Shown: positions 7,660-17,063 of the stretch, one piece after another | How positions within the stretch are numbered: the stretch's first letter is position 1 | Layout of the letters: each line of letters begins with the position of its first letter | Assembly: GCA_016707685.1 (NCBI GenBank) | Contig: JADJHE010000003.1 | Span: 62,001-126,000, forward strand | Source: Bacteroidota bacterium | GTDB taxonomy: Bacteria; Bacteroidota; Bacteroidia; 2-12-FULL-35-15 | DNA: 64,000 nt | Direction: 5' to 3' | Position numbers and translations under genes: made by a program | The notes under the pieces: generated by a model | The model's database searches: none | The model's input: the letters and a program-made list of their open reading frames with translations, nothing else | Told to the model about the DNA's origin: nothing

Positions 7660-10600
7660 TTATTGTTTTACAATTCGTTTTGTAATGCTGTTGTTTTCTG
7701 TTTGAATGTTTATGAAATACACTCCAACAGGTAATTCTGCAATAGTGAATGATTTTTCATTTTCAGTTTTTACTACAGCTCCTAATGTGTTGTAAATAAC
7801 AATTGCTTTTATAACATCATTACTTTGAATGTTTAAAATACCAGTAGTTGGATTTGGATATACCATCGTATTTGTAACAGCATAACTAGCAATGTTTGTT
7901 ACAGTAATGTTCACACATGCAGAGGTGTCGGAACAGTTTCCATTAGAAACAATAACAGCAAAATCACCACTAGCACTTGCAGTATAACTTTGGTTAGTTT
8001 CACCTGCAATAATTGCATTTCCATTGTTACAATCAATCCATTGATACGTTGCACTTGCTTCATCTGAAGTGATTGTATTTCCAGCAGTTGATGTTGTTAA
8101 AGCAGGCATTGGATTTACAGTAATTGTTAATGTCTCTGATAAAGCACATTGTCCAGCAGTTGGTGTAAAGTTGTAAGTTGTTGTAGTGGCATTGTTCAAT
8201 GCAGGCGACCATGTTCCAGTAATACTATTTGTGGATGTAGTAGGCAATGGACTTAATGTTTCTCCGGCACAAATTGCTGCAACACTTGCAAATGTTGGTG
8301 TTACAACGGGGTTAACTGTTATGGTCAATGTTTGTGTTGTAGCACATTGTCCAGCAGTAGGACTAAAGTTATAAGTAGTAGTTGTTGTGTTGTCCAATGC
8401 AGGTGACCATGTTCCAGTAATACTATTCGTAGAAGTTGTTGGTAAAGAACTTAATGTAGCTCCAGAACAAATAGGTGCAACAGCAGTAAATGCAGGTGTT
8501 ACAATTGGATTAACTGTAATTGTTAATGTTTGTGTTGTAGCACACTGTCCTGCAGTAGGTGTAAAATTATAAGTTGTTGTAGTTGTATTATCCAATGCAG
8601 GCAGCCAAGTTCCAGTAACGCTGTTGTTGGATGTAGTTGGCAATGGCGATAAACTAGCTCCTTCGCAAATAGGTGTAACAGCAGTAAATGTTGGTGTTAC
8701 ATTGGGGTTAACCGTAATTGTTAATGATTGAGTTGTAGCACATTGTCCAACAGTTAAGTTGTTGTTGCTGTATTATCCAATGCAGGCGACCATGTTCCAG
8801 CCACACCATTGGTAGATGTTGTGGGCAATGCACTTAATGTTGCTCCAGAACAAATTGGTGCAATAGTAGCGAAGTTTGGCGTAAGGATTGGGTTGATTGT
8901 TAAATAGACAGAAGTAGAAGTTACATTTCCACAATCACCAGTAATTTCAACAGTATAACTTCCTGTATCAGCAATTGTAACACTGCTTAGTGTAAGTGTT
9001 GATGAGCTTGTACCCACATTTGTTGTTCCTCTTTTCCATTGATAAGTTAAGTTGGTTCCTGTTGCTGCAGAGGTGAATGTTACATTCGCTCCTTCACAAA
9101 CTGTTTGTGCAGTTGGTTGTGTTCCAATAGCAGGAGCAACGCAAGGTAAAGCCCAAACAGCAAAATTTGTTTTTGCAATTCCATCCACAGTATTGAATGT
9201 TCCACCAGCATAAATTTTATCATTGCTATATGAAACAACGTATGCGATGTTGTTAACGGTTGGATTCCAGCTAGTAGCTGTTCCTGTAGCAGTAGTTATT
9301 TCAGCAACTTTATTTCTCGTTTGTCCGCCAATAACGGTAAAATTACCAGCAACATACATTGTGGATCCGTTTAAGAACATATCATATACTGTACTATTTG
9401 AGCTTGGATTCCATGCAGTAGCCACTCCCGTTGTTGCGTTTACAGCAGCAATACGATTACGCGTTGCGCCACCACCAATAGAAATAAATGCGCCACATGC
9501 ATATACGGTTGTTCCAGAAGGAATAATTTTGTAAACGGTACTATTTGCTCCCGGATTCCATGCTGTTATTGATCCCGTGGTAAGATTGTAGGATGCCATT
9601 CTATCGCGAAAAGCGCCAGAGATGGTTGTAAAGTCTCCACCAACATATAGTGTAGTTCCAGAAACGGTAAGTGTTTGAACACCACTTCCTGCATTTGGAT
9701 TCCATGCAGTAGCTGTTCCTGTTGTTGAGTTTAAAGCTGCAATGTTGCTTCTTGTTTGTCCACCAATACTACCAAATAAACCAGCAGCATAAATAGTTGT
9801 TCCATAACTTGCTACGCTATAAACAACACCATTTGAATTTGGATTAAACGATGTAGCTAGAGCAGTGGTAGCATCAACAGCACCTATTCTGTTTCTTGTT
9901 TGTCCGCCAATGCTTGTGAAATTTCCTCCGGCATAAACAGTACTTCCTGAAAGAAGAATAGAATGTACAATTCCATTTGCGTTTGGATTCCACGAGGTAG
10001 GTATTCCAGTTGTTCTGTCTAATGCAGCAATGTTGTTTCTTACTTGTCCACCAATAGAAGTATAAGCACCACCAACGTACATTTTACCAGATGCCAACGA
10101 TAGTGCATACACAATGTTGTTAGCTACCGGATTAAATGCTGTTGCAAGTCCAGTTGCTGGGTCTAAAGCTGCAATTCGATTTCTTGTTTGTCCGCCAATG
10201 GATGTAAATTCTCCTCCTACATACAATGTTCCTGCAGAAAATAAAAGTGAAAAGACATTGCTGTTTGAGTTCGGGTTCCAAGTTGTTGCAACACCTGTTG
10301 TTGAGTTTACAGCACCAATTCTATTTCTTGCGGCTCCACCACCAATAGTGGTAAATGAACCTGCTGCATAAACGGTTGTTCCGTTTACAGCAATTGAGTA
10401 TACGGTATTGTTTGCTCCTGGATACCAGCTCGTAATTACTCCATTTGACAAGGTATAAGAAGCTAATCGGTCGCGAGAAACACCAGATATCGTTGTAAAT
10501 TCTCCTCCAACATACAGCATTGTTCCAGAAATAATCATTGTACGAACAGCATTTCCTGCATTTGGATTCCATGTTGTAGCGGTAGCGGTAGTGGTATCAA

Positions 10601-11240
10601 TTGAAGCAATACTGTTTCTTAAAAAGCCGCTTGTTCCGCCAACGTTACTAAATGATCCTCCTACATAAATATTTGGACCATAACCAACAAGTGTATAAAC
10701 AACACCATTGATACTTGGATCCCATGTAGTAGGTGCTCCTGATGTTTTATCTAACGCTGCAATTCTATTTCTAATTTGTCCGCTAATGGATGTGAATGCT
10801 CCACCAATATAAACTTTGCTTCCAAATATTACAATCGCATTTACGGCTCCATTTGCGCTTGGATTCCATCCCGTAACTGCACCAGTAGCATCGATGTGTG
10901 CAGCATAAGCACGAGCATTGCCACCTACCGATGTAAAATCACCACCAATGTACCAGCCACCACTTCCGTCCGCAACACATGCTCTCACCGTTCCGTTTGG
11001 TTTTGGAAATGCTGCATTTGGTTGTCCTGTGGATACAGTTAGTTCTGTTCCATAAGGGATATTAGGACCGATGGCATTGAAGTTTCCTCCAATGTATACA
11101 ATGTTGTTTGCGCTATCATTTAATATAGTTCTTACTTCTCCGTTGGGCTGCCACCAATGTTGTTCAAGAGTTTGAGCAAACGTTTTTTGTGAAAAAAGAA
11201 CCACAAAACTAAAAGCAAAAAGACCGACTAATTTTTTCAT
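7660..11240 (-). CDS. Large propeller/Ig-repeat T9SS adhesin, frameshifted by a 13-nt deletion
   Basis: About 1,197 residues if restored. A signal peptide (MKKLVGLFAFSFVVLFSQKTFAQ) precedes roughly fifteen repeats of about 42-45 residues with a VYVGGxFTxIGG-x2-RNxIAA-x3-TTG-x-ATxWNPN pattern, resembling DUF5122 / delta-60 beta-propeller repeats. Next come an Ig-like domain (TYQWKRGTTNVG), four 66-residue Ig-like units, another Ig-like segment, and a type A T9SS domain (MVYPNPTTG ... VGVYFINIQ, ending KRIVKQ). In the first 66-residue unit the bases for YNFTP are lost: 13 nt are missing near 8753-8756, which creates an immediate TAA and puts the sorting domain out of frame. As sequenced, an 828-aa product would be exported to the periplasm but not sorted by T9SS. 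Either a real mutation between repeats or misassembly. Confidence 0.8.
8110..8888 (-). repeat. Four tandem 198-bp Ig-like coding repeats
   Basis: Units at 8110-8307, 8308-8505, 8506-8703 and 8704-8888 each encode about 66 residues (xVTPxFxxVAPICSGxTL ... LTITVNP). The last-listed unit, which is first in translation, is 13 nt short, and this deletion is the adhesin's frameshift. High DNA identity between units makes slippage or assembly collapse plausible. Confidence 0.85.
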
Positions 11241-11306
11241 AACAAATTAAGATTTTAAAATTTGCTATAAGATTACGTCTATTTGGTGTTTTGCTAGTTT
11301 TAATTT

Positions 11307-11336
11307 TCAGGAACAGCCAATTTGGTTTATGAATGG
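11307..11336 (-). promoter_or_regulatory. Putative LytTR operator, site A (adhesin promoter)
   Basis: A 30-bp element reading CCATTCAT on the minus strand, 12 bp, then CTGTTCCTGA. It is 27/30 identical to site B and shares its ends with site C. It lies 67 nt above the adhesin ATG and 31 nt above a weak -7-like TAATCTTA at 11268-11275. Two half-sites with centres about 20 bp apart suit a LytTR dimer bound to one face of DNA. Confidence 0.6.
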
Positions 11337-11338
11337 AC

Positions 11339-11376
11339 AAAAAAGAGCCTACCCTTACTTCTGTAGGCTCTTTTTA
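11339..11376 (-). terminator. Intrinsic terminator after the secreted 312-aa protein gene
   Basis: AAAAGAGCCTAC and GTAGGCTCTTTT form a 12-bp stem with an 8-10 nt loop and A/T tails on both sides. It overlaps the stop codon of the upstream gene and lies directly before LytTR site A, insulating the adhesin promoter. Confidence 0.85.
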
Positions 11377-12312
11377 ATCAATTGTTATTAAATTAATCAT
11401 TTTTACTTCAAACACTTTTCCGCAATATTCTTTGCCTTTTACAATAAGCGCACCTTTCACATTCCAAGTGTTGTGGTTATCCAATGTGCAAAAGTAGATA
11501 TCGGTTGCGCAAGGCCATTTTGATGTAGATCCAGCAGGAATACTTGACGATGTTCCTTTGTCGGTAATAACATGTAATTCTTTTTTGCCTGTATTTTTAA
11601 CAGTCACCCAACCATCTCCTTCTTTTTTACTTCTTAATGCTGCCAGTTTTTTTTGTCCTTCTTCTGAGCTCCAATACGAAGCATTTGCATTGTTATAAGT
11701 TAGTTGTGTAGAATCAACTGTAAATTTCATTGCATCTGCTTCCTCTTGAGCTTTTTCGTTGTATGGATTTGCCTCTTGAATTTTTTTCATTTCAACAAAA
11801 TAATCTTTAATCAATTTCATAAGATCGGCTTTTGCTAAGTCAGACATTTTTCCACCTTGAAAAATAGCTTCTTCTGTTCTTGCCTTTGGTACTTTTGGAA
11901 TCCACACTTGTGCAATGTCAAACGAAGTTGTATTGTCGAAATGTTCAAGATAAAAGATAACTCCGTTAATGATAACATATGCATGATCTGCAGCAGCAGT
12001 CATGTACGAAGGGTGGGTATAATTATCGAATTTATTATACATGTAATCGTATTTTATTTTGTGGCATTCCATCTTTAGTTTCAATCGCATTAAACCCAAC
12101 CGTTTTCCAAATCTGTTTTTCTCTAACTTAAGCTTGGTAACATATCTTGTTGTCGAAATTGAATTTTTTTGACCTGCTGTAATGGTTACAAACAAGTATT
12201 CTGTGTATACAACATCTTCACCTATCGTCTCTAAGGCAGTAATCATATCGGTTTGAGAAGTTGAAAATTTGCTAATTATTGCAAATAAAAGAATCAATGC
12301 TACTTTTTTCAT
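11374..12312 (-). CDS. Secreted protein of unknown function in the LytTR module
   Basis: A 312-aa product with a signal peptide (MKKVALILLFAIISKFSTSQ). I do not recognise a family. The middle is charged and probably helical (EEAIFQGGKMSDLAKADLMK, then KKIQEANPYNEKAQEEADAMKF), and the last 85 residues look like a beta domain (WVTVKNTGKKELHVITDKG ... WPCATDIYFC ... KEYCGKVFEV) with paired Cys. There is no T9SS sorting domain, so it is likely periplasmic. The frame extends 15 codons upstream, but the ATG at 12312 begins the signal peptide. A perfect -7 (12355-12362) preceded at 30 nt by putative LytTR site B indicates control by the neighbouring regulator. Confidence 0.6.
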   Translation of the reverse strand: MKKVALILLFAIISKFSTSQTDMITALETIGEDVVYTEYLFVTITAGQKNSISTTRYVTKLKLEKNRFGKRLGLMRLKLKMECHKIKYDYMYNKFDNYTHPSYMTAAADHAYVIINGVIFYLEHFDNTTSFDIAQVWIPKVPKARTEEAIFQGGKMSDLAKADLMKLIKDYFVEMKKIQEANPYNEKAQEEADAMKFTVDSTQLTYNNANASYWSSEEGQKKLAALRSKKEGDGWVTVKNTGKKELHVITDKGTSSSIPAGSTSKWPCATDIYFCTLDNHNTWNVKGALIVKGKEYCGKVFEVKMINLITID

Positions 12313-12354
12313 ACAAATTGATTTTTTGTTTTTATATAGATTAATATTAGAAAA

Positions 12355-12362
12355 CAAACATA
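12355..12362 (-). promoter_or_regulatory. -7 element of the secreted-protein gene
   Basis: Minus-strand TATGTTTG, an exact TAnnTTTG match, 42 nt above the ATG. No -33 TTTG is present; the position is occupied at a distance by site B, as expected for an activator-dependent promoter. Confidence 0.6.
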
Positions 12363-12392
12363 ACTAGGTATAAGTAGCATTATTTGTTTAGT

Positions 12393-12422
12393 TCAGCAAC
12401 AGCCAATTTGGTTTAGTAATGG
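12393..12422 (-). promoter_or_regulatory. Putative LytTR operator, site B (secreted-protein promoter)
   Basis: Minus-strand CCATTACT, 12 bp, CTGTTGCTGA. Exactly 30 nt separate it from the TATGTTTG -7 element, the same gap as at site C. It lies in the gap between the regulator's stop codon (12430) and the secreted-protein gene. Confidence 0.65.
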
Positions 12423-12429
12423 ATGTATT

Positions 12430-13173
12430 TTAAGATAGAATAGCCTGCTCAAATTCTGCTTTTTTGTATTTGGAGAGTTTAGCAATAAGTCCATTGGTAA
12501 GGTTTATAGACAAATCGGATTTGGAATAATTTACAATATGCTCCTTGGCAATTAACCATGATTTATGAACTCGGACAAATGAGGGATTATCAGTAAAAAT
12601 GGTTTCAAAGTGTTTTAGATTTTTACTGACCATGTATTTTTTATCGGTAGTGTAGATATAACAATAGGATTCTTGTGCTTCAATAGCAACAATAGAATCA
12701 ACAGCAACTAAATATTGGTTTCCTTTTTCTGAAACCAGTATGTTTTTTACTTCTTTGGTTTGTAGCGTAGTGCTTAATAATTGTAGTCGTTGCGAATTTT
12801 TTTCTAAATCGATTTGTGTCTTTACCTTTGATACAGCAACTTTCAATCGTTCAATATCAATTGGTTTTAAAAGATAATCAATTGCAGATAATTCGAAAGC
12901 GCGAATAGCATATTGATCATAAGCAGTTACAAAAATGATTTCGAAATTAATTTCTTTGAAAAAATTAACAATTTCATATCCGGCATAATTAGGCATTTCA
13001 ATATCTAGAAAAACTAGATGAGGTTGCTCTTTTTTGATGGTATCAACAGCTTGTAAAACATTGTTACACTTGGCAACAAGCTCTACTTCTGGACAAAAAC
13101 GCAACAGCAAATTCTCTAGTACATCTCTTGCACTTTCCTCATCATCTACTAATATAGCTTTTAATTTTTCCAC
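12430..13173 (-). CDS. LytTR-family response regulator
   Basis: A 247-aa DNA-binding response regulator. The receiver domain (1-120) has the acidic pair Asp10/Asp11, phospho-acceptor Asp57 in LVFLDIEMP, the Thr83-Ala84 switch and Lys103 in DYLLKPI. The C-terminal LytTR domain (about 145-247) has FLVS/IEAQESYCYIYTTDKKYMVSKNL-type strands and VRVHKSWLIAKEHIV, standard for the family. Its partner is the propeller histidine kinase encoded immediately upstream, 73 nt away. That gap contains a 30-bp site C and a perfect -7, so the regulator has its own promoter and probably regulates itself. Targets are likely the downstream secreted protein and the propeller adhesin. Confidence 0.93.
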   Translation of the reverse strand: MEKLKAILVDDEESARDVLENLLLRFCPEVELVAKCNNVLQAVDTIKKEQPHLVFLDIEMPNYAGYEIVNFFKEINFEIIFVTAYDQYAIRAFELSAIDYLLKPIDIERLKVAVSKVKTQIDLEKNSQRLQLLSTTLQTKEVKNILVSEKGNQYLVAVDSIVAIEAQESYCYIYTTDKKYMVSKNLKHFETIFTDNPSFVRVHKSWLIAKEHIVNYSKSDLSINLTNGLIAKLSKYKKAEFEQAILS

Positions 13174-13177
13174 TAAT

Positions 13178-13185
13178 CAAACGTA
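13178..13185 (-). promoter_or_regulatory. -7 element of the LytTR regulator gene (leaderless start predicted)
   Basis: Minus-strand TACGTTTG, an exact TAnnTTTG match, ending only 4 nt before the ATG at 13173. Transcription would start at or next to the A of ATG, so the mRNA from this promoter is predicted to be leaderless. Site C lies 30 nt upstream. Confidence 0.55.
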
Positions 13186-13215
13186 ATTATTCTTTTGTAA
13201 TTTGCTTTCTTATTT

Positions 13216-13245
13216 TCAGCATTGGCTATTTTATTTTAGCAATGG
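13216..13245 (-). promoter_or_regulatory. Putative LytTR operator, site C (autoregulation)
   Basis: Minus-strand CCATTGCT, 12 bp, CCAATGCTGA: a direct repeat of CCAwTGCT with centres 20 bp apart. It matches site B at 22/30 positions and fills most of the short gap between the kinase stop (13247) and the regulator's promoter. Confidence 0.6.
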
Positions 13246-13246
13246 C

Positions 13247-16105
13247 TTAAAACTTGTGTTTAATAGGTATTCTTAGAATCACTTTTGTTCCCACTCCAAC
13301 ACCTTTTTCATAAAGGTCTTCATATATATATCCGAATTTTCCATCAAACACATTACTTAATATTTCGAAGCGTTTATGAATTGCTTTTCCAGAGAATGAT
13401 TCGTGTTCGGAACGTTGACGCAATTTGATTGCTTTTGCTTTTTCGCGACCAACGCCATTGTCCTCAATTGTACAAATTAACACCTCTTTTAATTCAAATG
13501 TAATTTTCAAGTTTTTTGTCCCTTCTTTATGAAGTAAGCCATGCACAAGTGAGTTTTCGATAAAAGGCTGAACTAATAATGGCGGCAGCATAATGTCCGA
13601 TATGTTTTTTGCTTCAATAGAATATATAAAATCTTTTTTAAATCGCAGCTTTTCTAATGATAAGTACAATTCCAAAAGTTTAAGCTCTTGATCAAAATCA
13701 ATGAAATCTTTTTCGGAATAATTTAAGGTTCGTCTTACCAAATTTGAAAAGGTAGTAATGTATGAATATGAATTTTCAACATCGCCTTTCAAAACTAAAT
13801 CTTGAATTGAATTCAGCGAATTAAATATAAAATGTGGATTCATTTGCGACTGAATGGCTGTTAGTTTAGAAGCATTTAATTCATTTATTTGTTCCGATTT
13901 TTTTCGTTGAATTGCAAGTTGCCATCGATAGATAAGGATAACGATGGCCAAAAATAGGAGTATGCTAATTGCAATAAACCACCACCGAGCATAAAAAGGA
14001 GGCGCAATTGTAAATGAATAAGAAATAGAATTACCAAAGGAGCCTTGGCTTTCTAATTTAACTAATAATGTATATGATCCTGGTGCTAACGCGTTGTATG
14101 TAATTTTGTTAGATTCATAATTAGTGATGTTCCATTTGTTTTCGTAACCATCAAGTTTGTAATGGTATCGAAGGGCTTCTCTGTTCCTTAATGTTGGAGC
14201 AGAAACAACACACTCTATTTTTCGCTGTTCACTATTAAATTCACCTAATCCAGAAAACGCTATTAGTTCGTCATTAACAAATAATTTATCAAAACGAATA
14301 GAAGGCATTTGTGACTGAAATTTGTTGTACTTCAAATCAATTTGTTGAACGCCTCCTGCATGACTCACCCACAATTGATTGTTGTGAAATGTGAAGTCCA
14401 ACACGCGCTTTGAAGCAAAACCAAATAATGAGTGAATTGATTTTAATAGTTGTCCCCTTATATCAAATTGAAAAAAGCCATCGGAAGATTTTGCAATAAT
14501 GGTGTTTTGATGAAGAACTACTTTGTTTAAGGGTTCTGCTTTTCCTGCAACAGTTGGGGAAATGGTTTTTATCACAGAATCTTTTTCAAGAATTAACACA
14601 TTATTTTTTTTATCTGTTGCATAGAGTTTTCCGTTGGATAAATGAAGGCTGTTGGGAAAAATGGATTTTGATTTATAGGTTATTGTTTTGCTGTTTTGGT
14701 GTGTGATATAAATTAACCCGTTACTGGTTGCCGCATAGAGAACGCTGTCTCTTATATTGTATTCTAATGCATAAATTCGGCACGTAGCAGTTGGTAACCA
14801 GGTTGTAGAAATGGTTGCATTGCCATCCCAGAAGCAACGAATTACTCCACTATTGGTTCCTAAGTAAAATTCTTGTGGAGAAACAAAAACAGCATCTTTT
14901 AATGAGGCTTCAATGATGTCGATGATTCTACCATTTTTTTTATTGTATGCTCGAACATGTCCATTGTCGAAAACTATTAGTTCGGATTCTTTGCTTCCGT
15001 ATATGCCTTCAATTGGGCGTTGCCCTTTGTTGTTAATTTCTAAAATAGTGCCATTTATGTAATTCAACAAGGTTCCTTTTGACGAGCCAAGCAATAATCC
15101 TAATTTGTTGTCAGAATAAATGGATACGATTGGATCGTCTTTAAAAGAATTAATTACATCGGGTACATTTAAATCTGAAACTACAATTATTCCTTTATCG
15201 AATGTGCTAATCAAAATATTTCCTTCATGATCTTTGAATACATCCGAAATAAAAAAATCGTTGTAAAAAACAATATTGTTTGTGTTGATATTCTTTGAGT
15301 TTAAAAGGGCAACGCCAGGGAGCGTTCCTGCCACCCAAATCTCGTTTCCTGTTTCATAAATTCGAACAGATCCACTTCGTTCGAAAATCGAATTTTTTTC
15401 AAGAAGTTGCAATTCAAACGTAATAGGGTTGTAACCGAATTGTTGTTTTGTTCTTAGATCTATTGCGTAAAAGTTATTGTTAATAGTAAAAAATTTAAGA
15501 ACACTATTCGGTTGAAGATTGTTCGGTTTAACATTCAAGTTGTGTTTTGAAAATTTCCCGAATGAATAAGTAAGAATTGCATTTTCACTATTTAAATGGA
15601 ATTGAACTTGATTATTTTTGCTTATGAATGGAGGTCCTAGGTAGTTTTTAATTTCGTATTTTAAAGCAACAGTAGCATCTTGATTTAATACAATTATTTT
15701 CTTTGCACCAACAAGAAGTTTGTTGTCATCGGCTACAGTTAGGCTGATATCGGATTTCCCTTCATTATCTTTTATCTCATAAAAGATAGAACATCTTTTA
15801 TTTGCTATTTTAAAAACTTGATTGTTTAAGTTATGGCAATAAATAACACCTTTTTTGTCGATGACAAAATTGAACACAGAAGCGCTTTTGGCTTCATCGC
15901 ATTCTACTTTTTTATAGGTATAATAATCAAAAACATACAAGCCTTCATTTGTTGCAAACCAATAGTTTAGCTCTTTATCTTGGATTACATCATAAATTTG
16001 AACTCCTTTAAAATGATTGTCGCCTAGCATATAAAATGCAGGTTGCTGTGCTTTTAAAAAAGAGCACATATAGAAGAGAAAAAAAACGATTATCCGAATT
16101 CTCAT
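13247..16105 (-). CDS. Propeller-domain sensor histidine kinase (LytS/YehU-type)
   Basis: A 952-aa inner-membrane sensor. A signal peptide (MRIRIIVFFLFYMCSFLKAQQ) leads into a periplasmic two-component-regulator propeller region (about 25-590, repeated FATNEGLYVFD, IYAATSNGLIYI-type blades) and a Y_Y_Y beta domain (about 615-695, LRYHYKLDGYENKW and APGSYTLLVKL). A single helix (WWFIAISILLFLAIVILIY) follows, then a His_kinase domain with phospho-acceptor His758 in NPHFIFNSLNSIQDL and an ATPase domain (PPLLVQPFIENSLVHG, EDNGVGR). This architecture, paired with a LytTR regulator, is the common Bacteroidota extracellular-sensing pair. The signal is unknown. Confidence 0.92.
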   Translation of the reverse strand: MRIRIIVFFLFYMCSFLKAQQPAFYMLGDNHFKGVQIYDVIQDKELNYWFATNEGLYVFDYYTYKKVECDEAKSASVFNFVIDKKGVIYCHNLNNQVFKIANKRCSIFYEIKDNEGKSDISLTVADDNKLLVGAKKIIVLNQDATVALKYEIKNYLGPPFISKNNQVQFHLNSENAILTYSFGKFSKHNLNVKPNNLQPNSVLKFFTINNNFYAIDLRTKQQFGYNPITFELQLLEKNSIFERSGSVRIYETGNEIWVAGTLPGVALLNSKNINTNNIVFYNDFFISDVFKDHEGNILISTFDKGIIVVSDLNVPDVINSFKDDPIVSIYSDNKLGLLLGSSKGTLLNYINGTILEINNKGQRPIEGIYGSKESELIVFDNGHVRAYNKKNGRIIDIIEASLKDAVFVSPQEFYLGTNSGVIRCFWDGNATISTTWLPTATCRIYALEYNIRDSVLYAATSNGLIYITHQNSKTITYKSKSIFPNSLHLSNGKLYATDKKNNVLILEKDSVIKTISPTVAGKAEPLNKVVLHQNTIIAKSSDGFFQFDIRGQLLKSIHSLFGFASKRVLDFTFHNNQLWVSHAGGVQQIDLKYNKFQSQMPSIRFDKLFVNDELIAFSGLGEFNSEQRKIECVVSAPTLRNREALRYHYKLDGYENKWNITNYESNKITYNALAPGSYTLLVKLESQGSFGNSISYSFTIAPPFYARWWFIAISILLFLAIVILIYRWQLAIQRKKSEQINELNASKLTAIQSQMNPHFIFNSLNSIQDLVLKGDVENSYSYITTFSNLVRRTLNYSEKDFIDFDQELKLLELYLSLEKLRFKKDFIYSIEAKNISDIMLPPLLVQPFIENSLVHGLLHKEGTKNLKITFELKEVLICTIEDNGVGREKAKAIKLRQRSEHESFSGKAIHKRFEILSNVFDGKFGYIYEDLYEKGVGVGTKVILRIPIKHKF

Positions 16106-16172
16106 TTCACGAAGATAATTGATTATTCAGAAATGAAAAGAGAAGCTTATAATGCTTTATTTAAAAAGAGGA

Positions 16173-17063
16173 CTAAACAGGTTCTTTTTGCTTATGTTTT
16201 TCATATAGCAAATGTACAATACCATCAGAAAGGCCAATTTGTGGAACAAGCAATTTTTCGATGTCTGCTTTTTTTAAAACAGTTAGAAGAATTTTTGATG
16301 CAGGAATAATTACATCCGCTCTATCGGGATTTAATCCTAAGACTCTAATTCGTTCTTCGTATGTGTAGGATTCAAGCACTTCGTACATCCCCTTTAATTT
16401 GCTTGTAGGCAAGGGTTTGTTTGGTTTGCGCCCACTCATTTTAAAAAGCTTATTGATATTGCCACCTGAACCAATTGCAATTAATGGCTTATATCCAGCA
16501 GTAATTTCGTTCACCCAGTTTTTGAAATAGCTCCAATATTCTTTATCAATCTGATTGTGCAACATTCGTATTGTGCCAATGTTGAATGATTGCGACACCA
16601 TTGCTTTGTTTTTCGAAAACAATGTTATTTCGGTACTACCGCCTCCAATATCGATGTAGAGGTAGTTGTTGCTTTTATCAAGATGTTCTTCAATGTGATT
16701 GGAATAGATAATATCGGCTTCGGTTTTTCCATCAATTACTTCAATGTTTATTCCAGCTTCTTTTTTTACACGTTCAACTATTTCATATCGGTTATCGGCA
16801 TCACGCATAGCCGATGTGGCGCATGCACGATAGTCGACAGCATCATACACTTCAATTAAATTTTTAAAAGCTTTCATGGCTGTTACAAGCTTATCGGCTT
16901 TTTCTTTTGAAATTTTTCTGTTTAAGAATGAGTCTTCGCCCAAACGAATTGGAATGCGAATAAGTTCTGCTTTTTTGAATAGGGTTTTGCCATTTTCTTC
17001 ATATACGTTGCAAAACAGAAGCCTTACAGCGTTTGAGCCAATATCGATTGCGGCAAATTTCAA
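16173..17063 (-). CDS. ppx: Exopolyphosphatase / Ppx-GppA family phosphatase
   Basis: A 296-aa member of the ASKHA fold that removes terminal phosphate from polyphosphate (or from pppGpp in GppA-type members). The first motif AIDIGSNAVRLLF, the second RACATSAMRDADN and the glycine-rich third YIDIGGGSTEI are all intact, as is IAIGSGGNINKL. It is the short form lacking the C-terminal HD-like domain of E. coli Ppx, normal for Bacteroidota. Its start overlaps the end of ppk1 by 4 nt, so polyphosphate synthesis and breakdown are translationally coupled. Confidence 0.9.
   Translation of the reverse strand: MKFAAIDIGSNAVRLLFCNVYEENGKTLFKKAELIRIPIRLGEDSFLNRKISKEKADKLVTAMKAFKNLIEVYDAVDYRACATSAMRDADNRYEIVERVKKEAGINIEVIDGKTEADIIYSNHIEEHLDKSNNYLYIDIGGGSTEITLFSKNKAMVSQSFNIGTIRMLHNQIDKEYWSYFKNWVNEITAGYKPLIAIGSGGNINKLFKMSGRKPNKPLPTSKLKGMYEVLESYTYEERIRVLGLNPDRADVIIPASKILLTVLKKADIEKLLVPQIGLSDGIVHLLYEKHKQKEPV

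Noticed and set aside
7660..8643. An independent 327-aa T9SS protein
   Set aside because: It has no signal peptide or promoter and continues the repeat series of the upstream adhesin; the break is a 13-nt deletion.
9223..10371. Plus-strand open frames within the adhesin gene
   Set aside because: Low-complexity antisense translations of the propeller repeats with no start signals.
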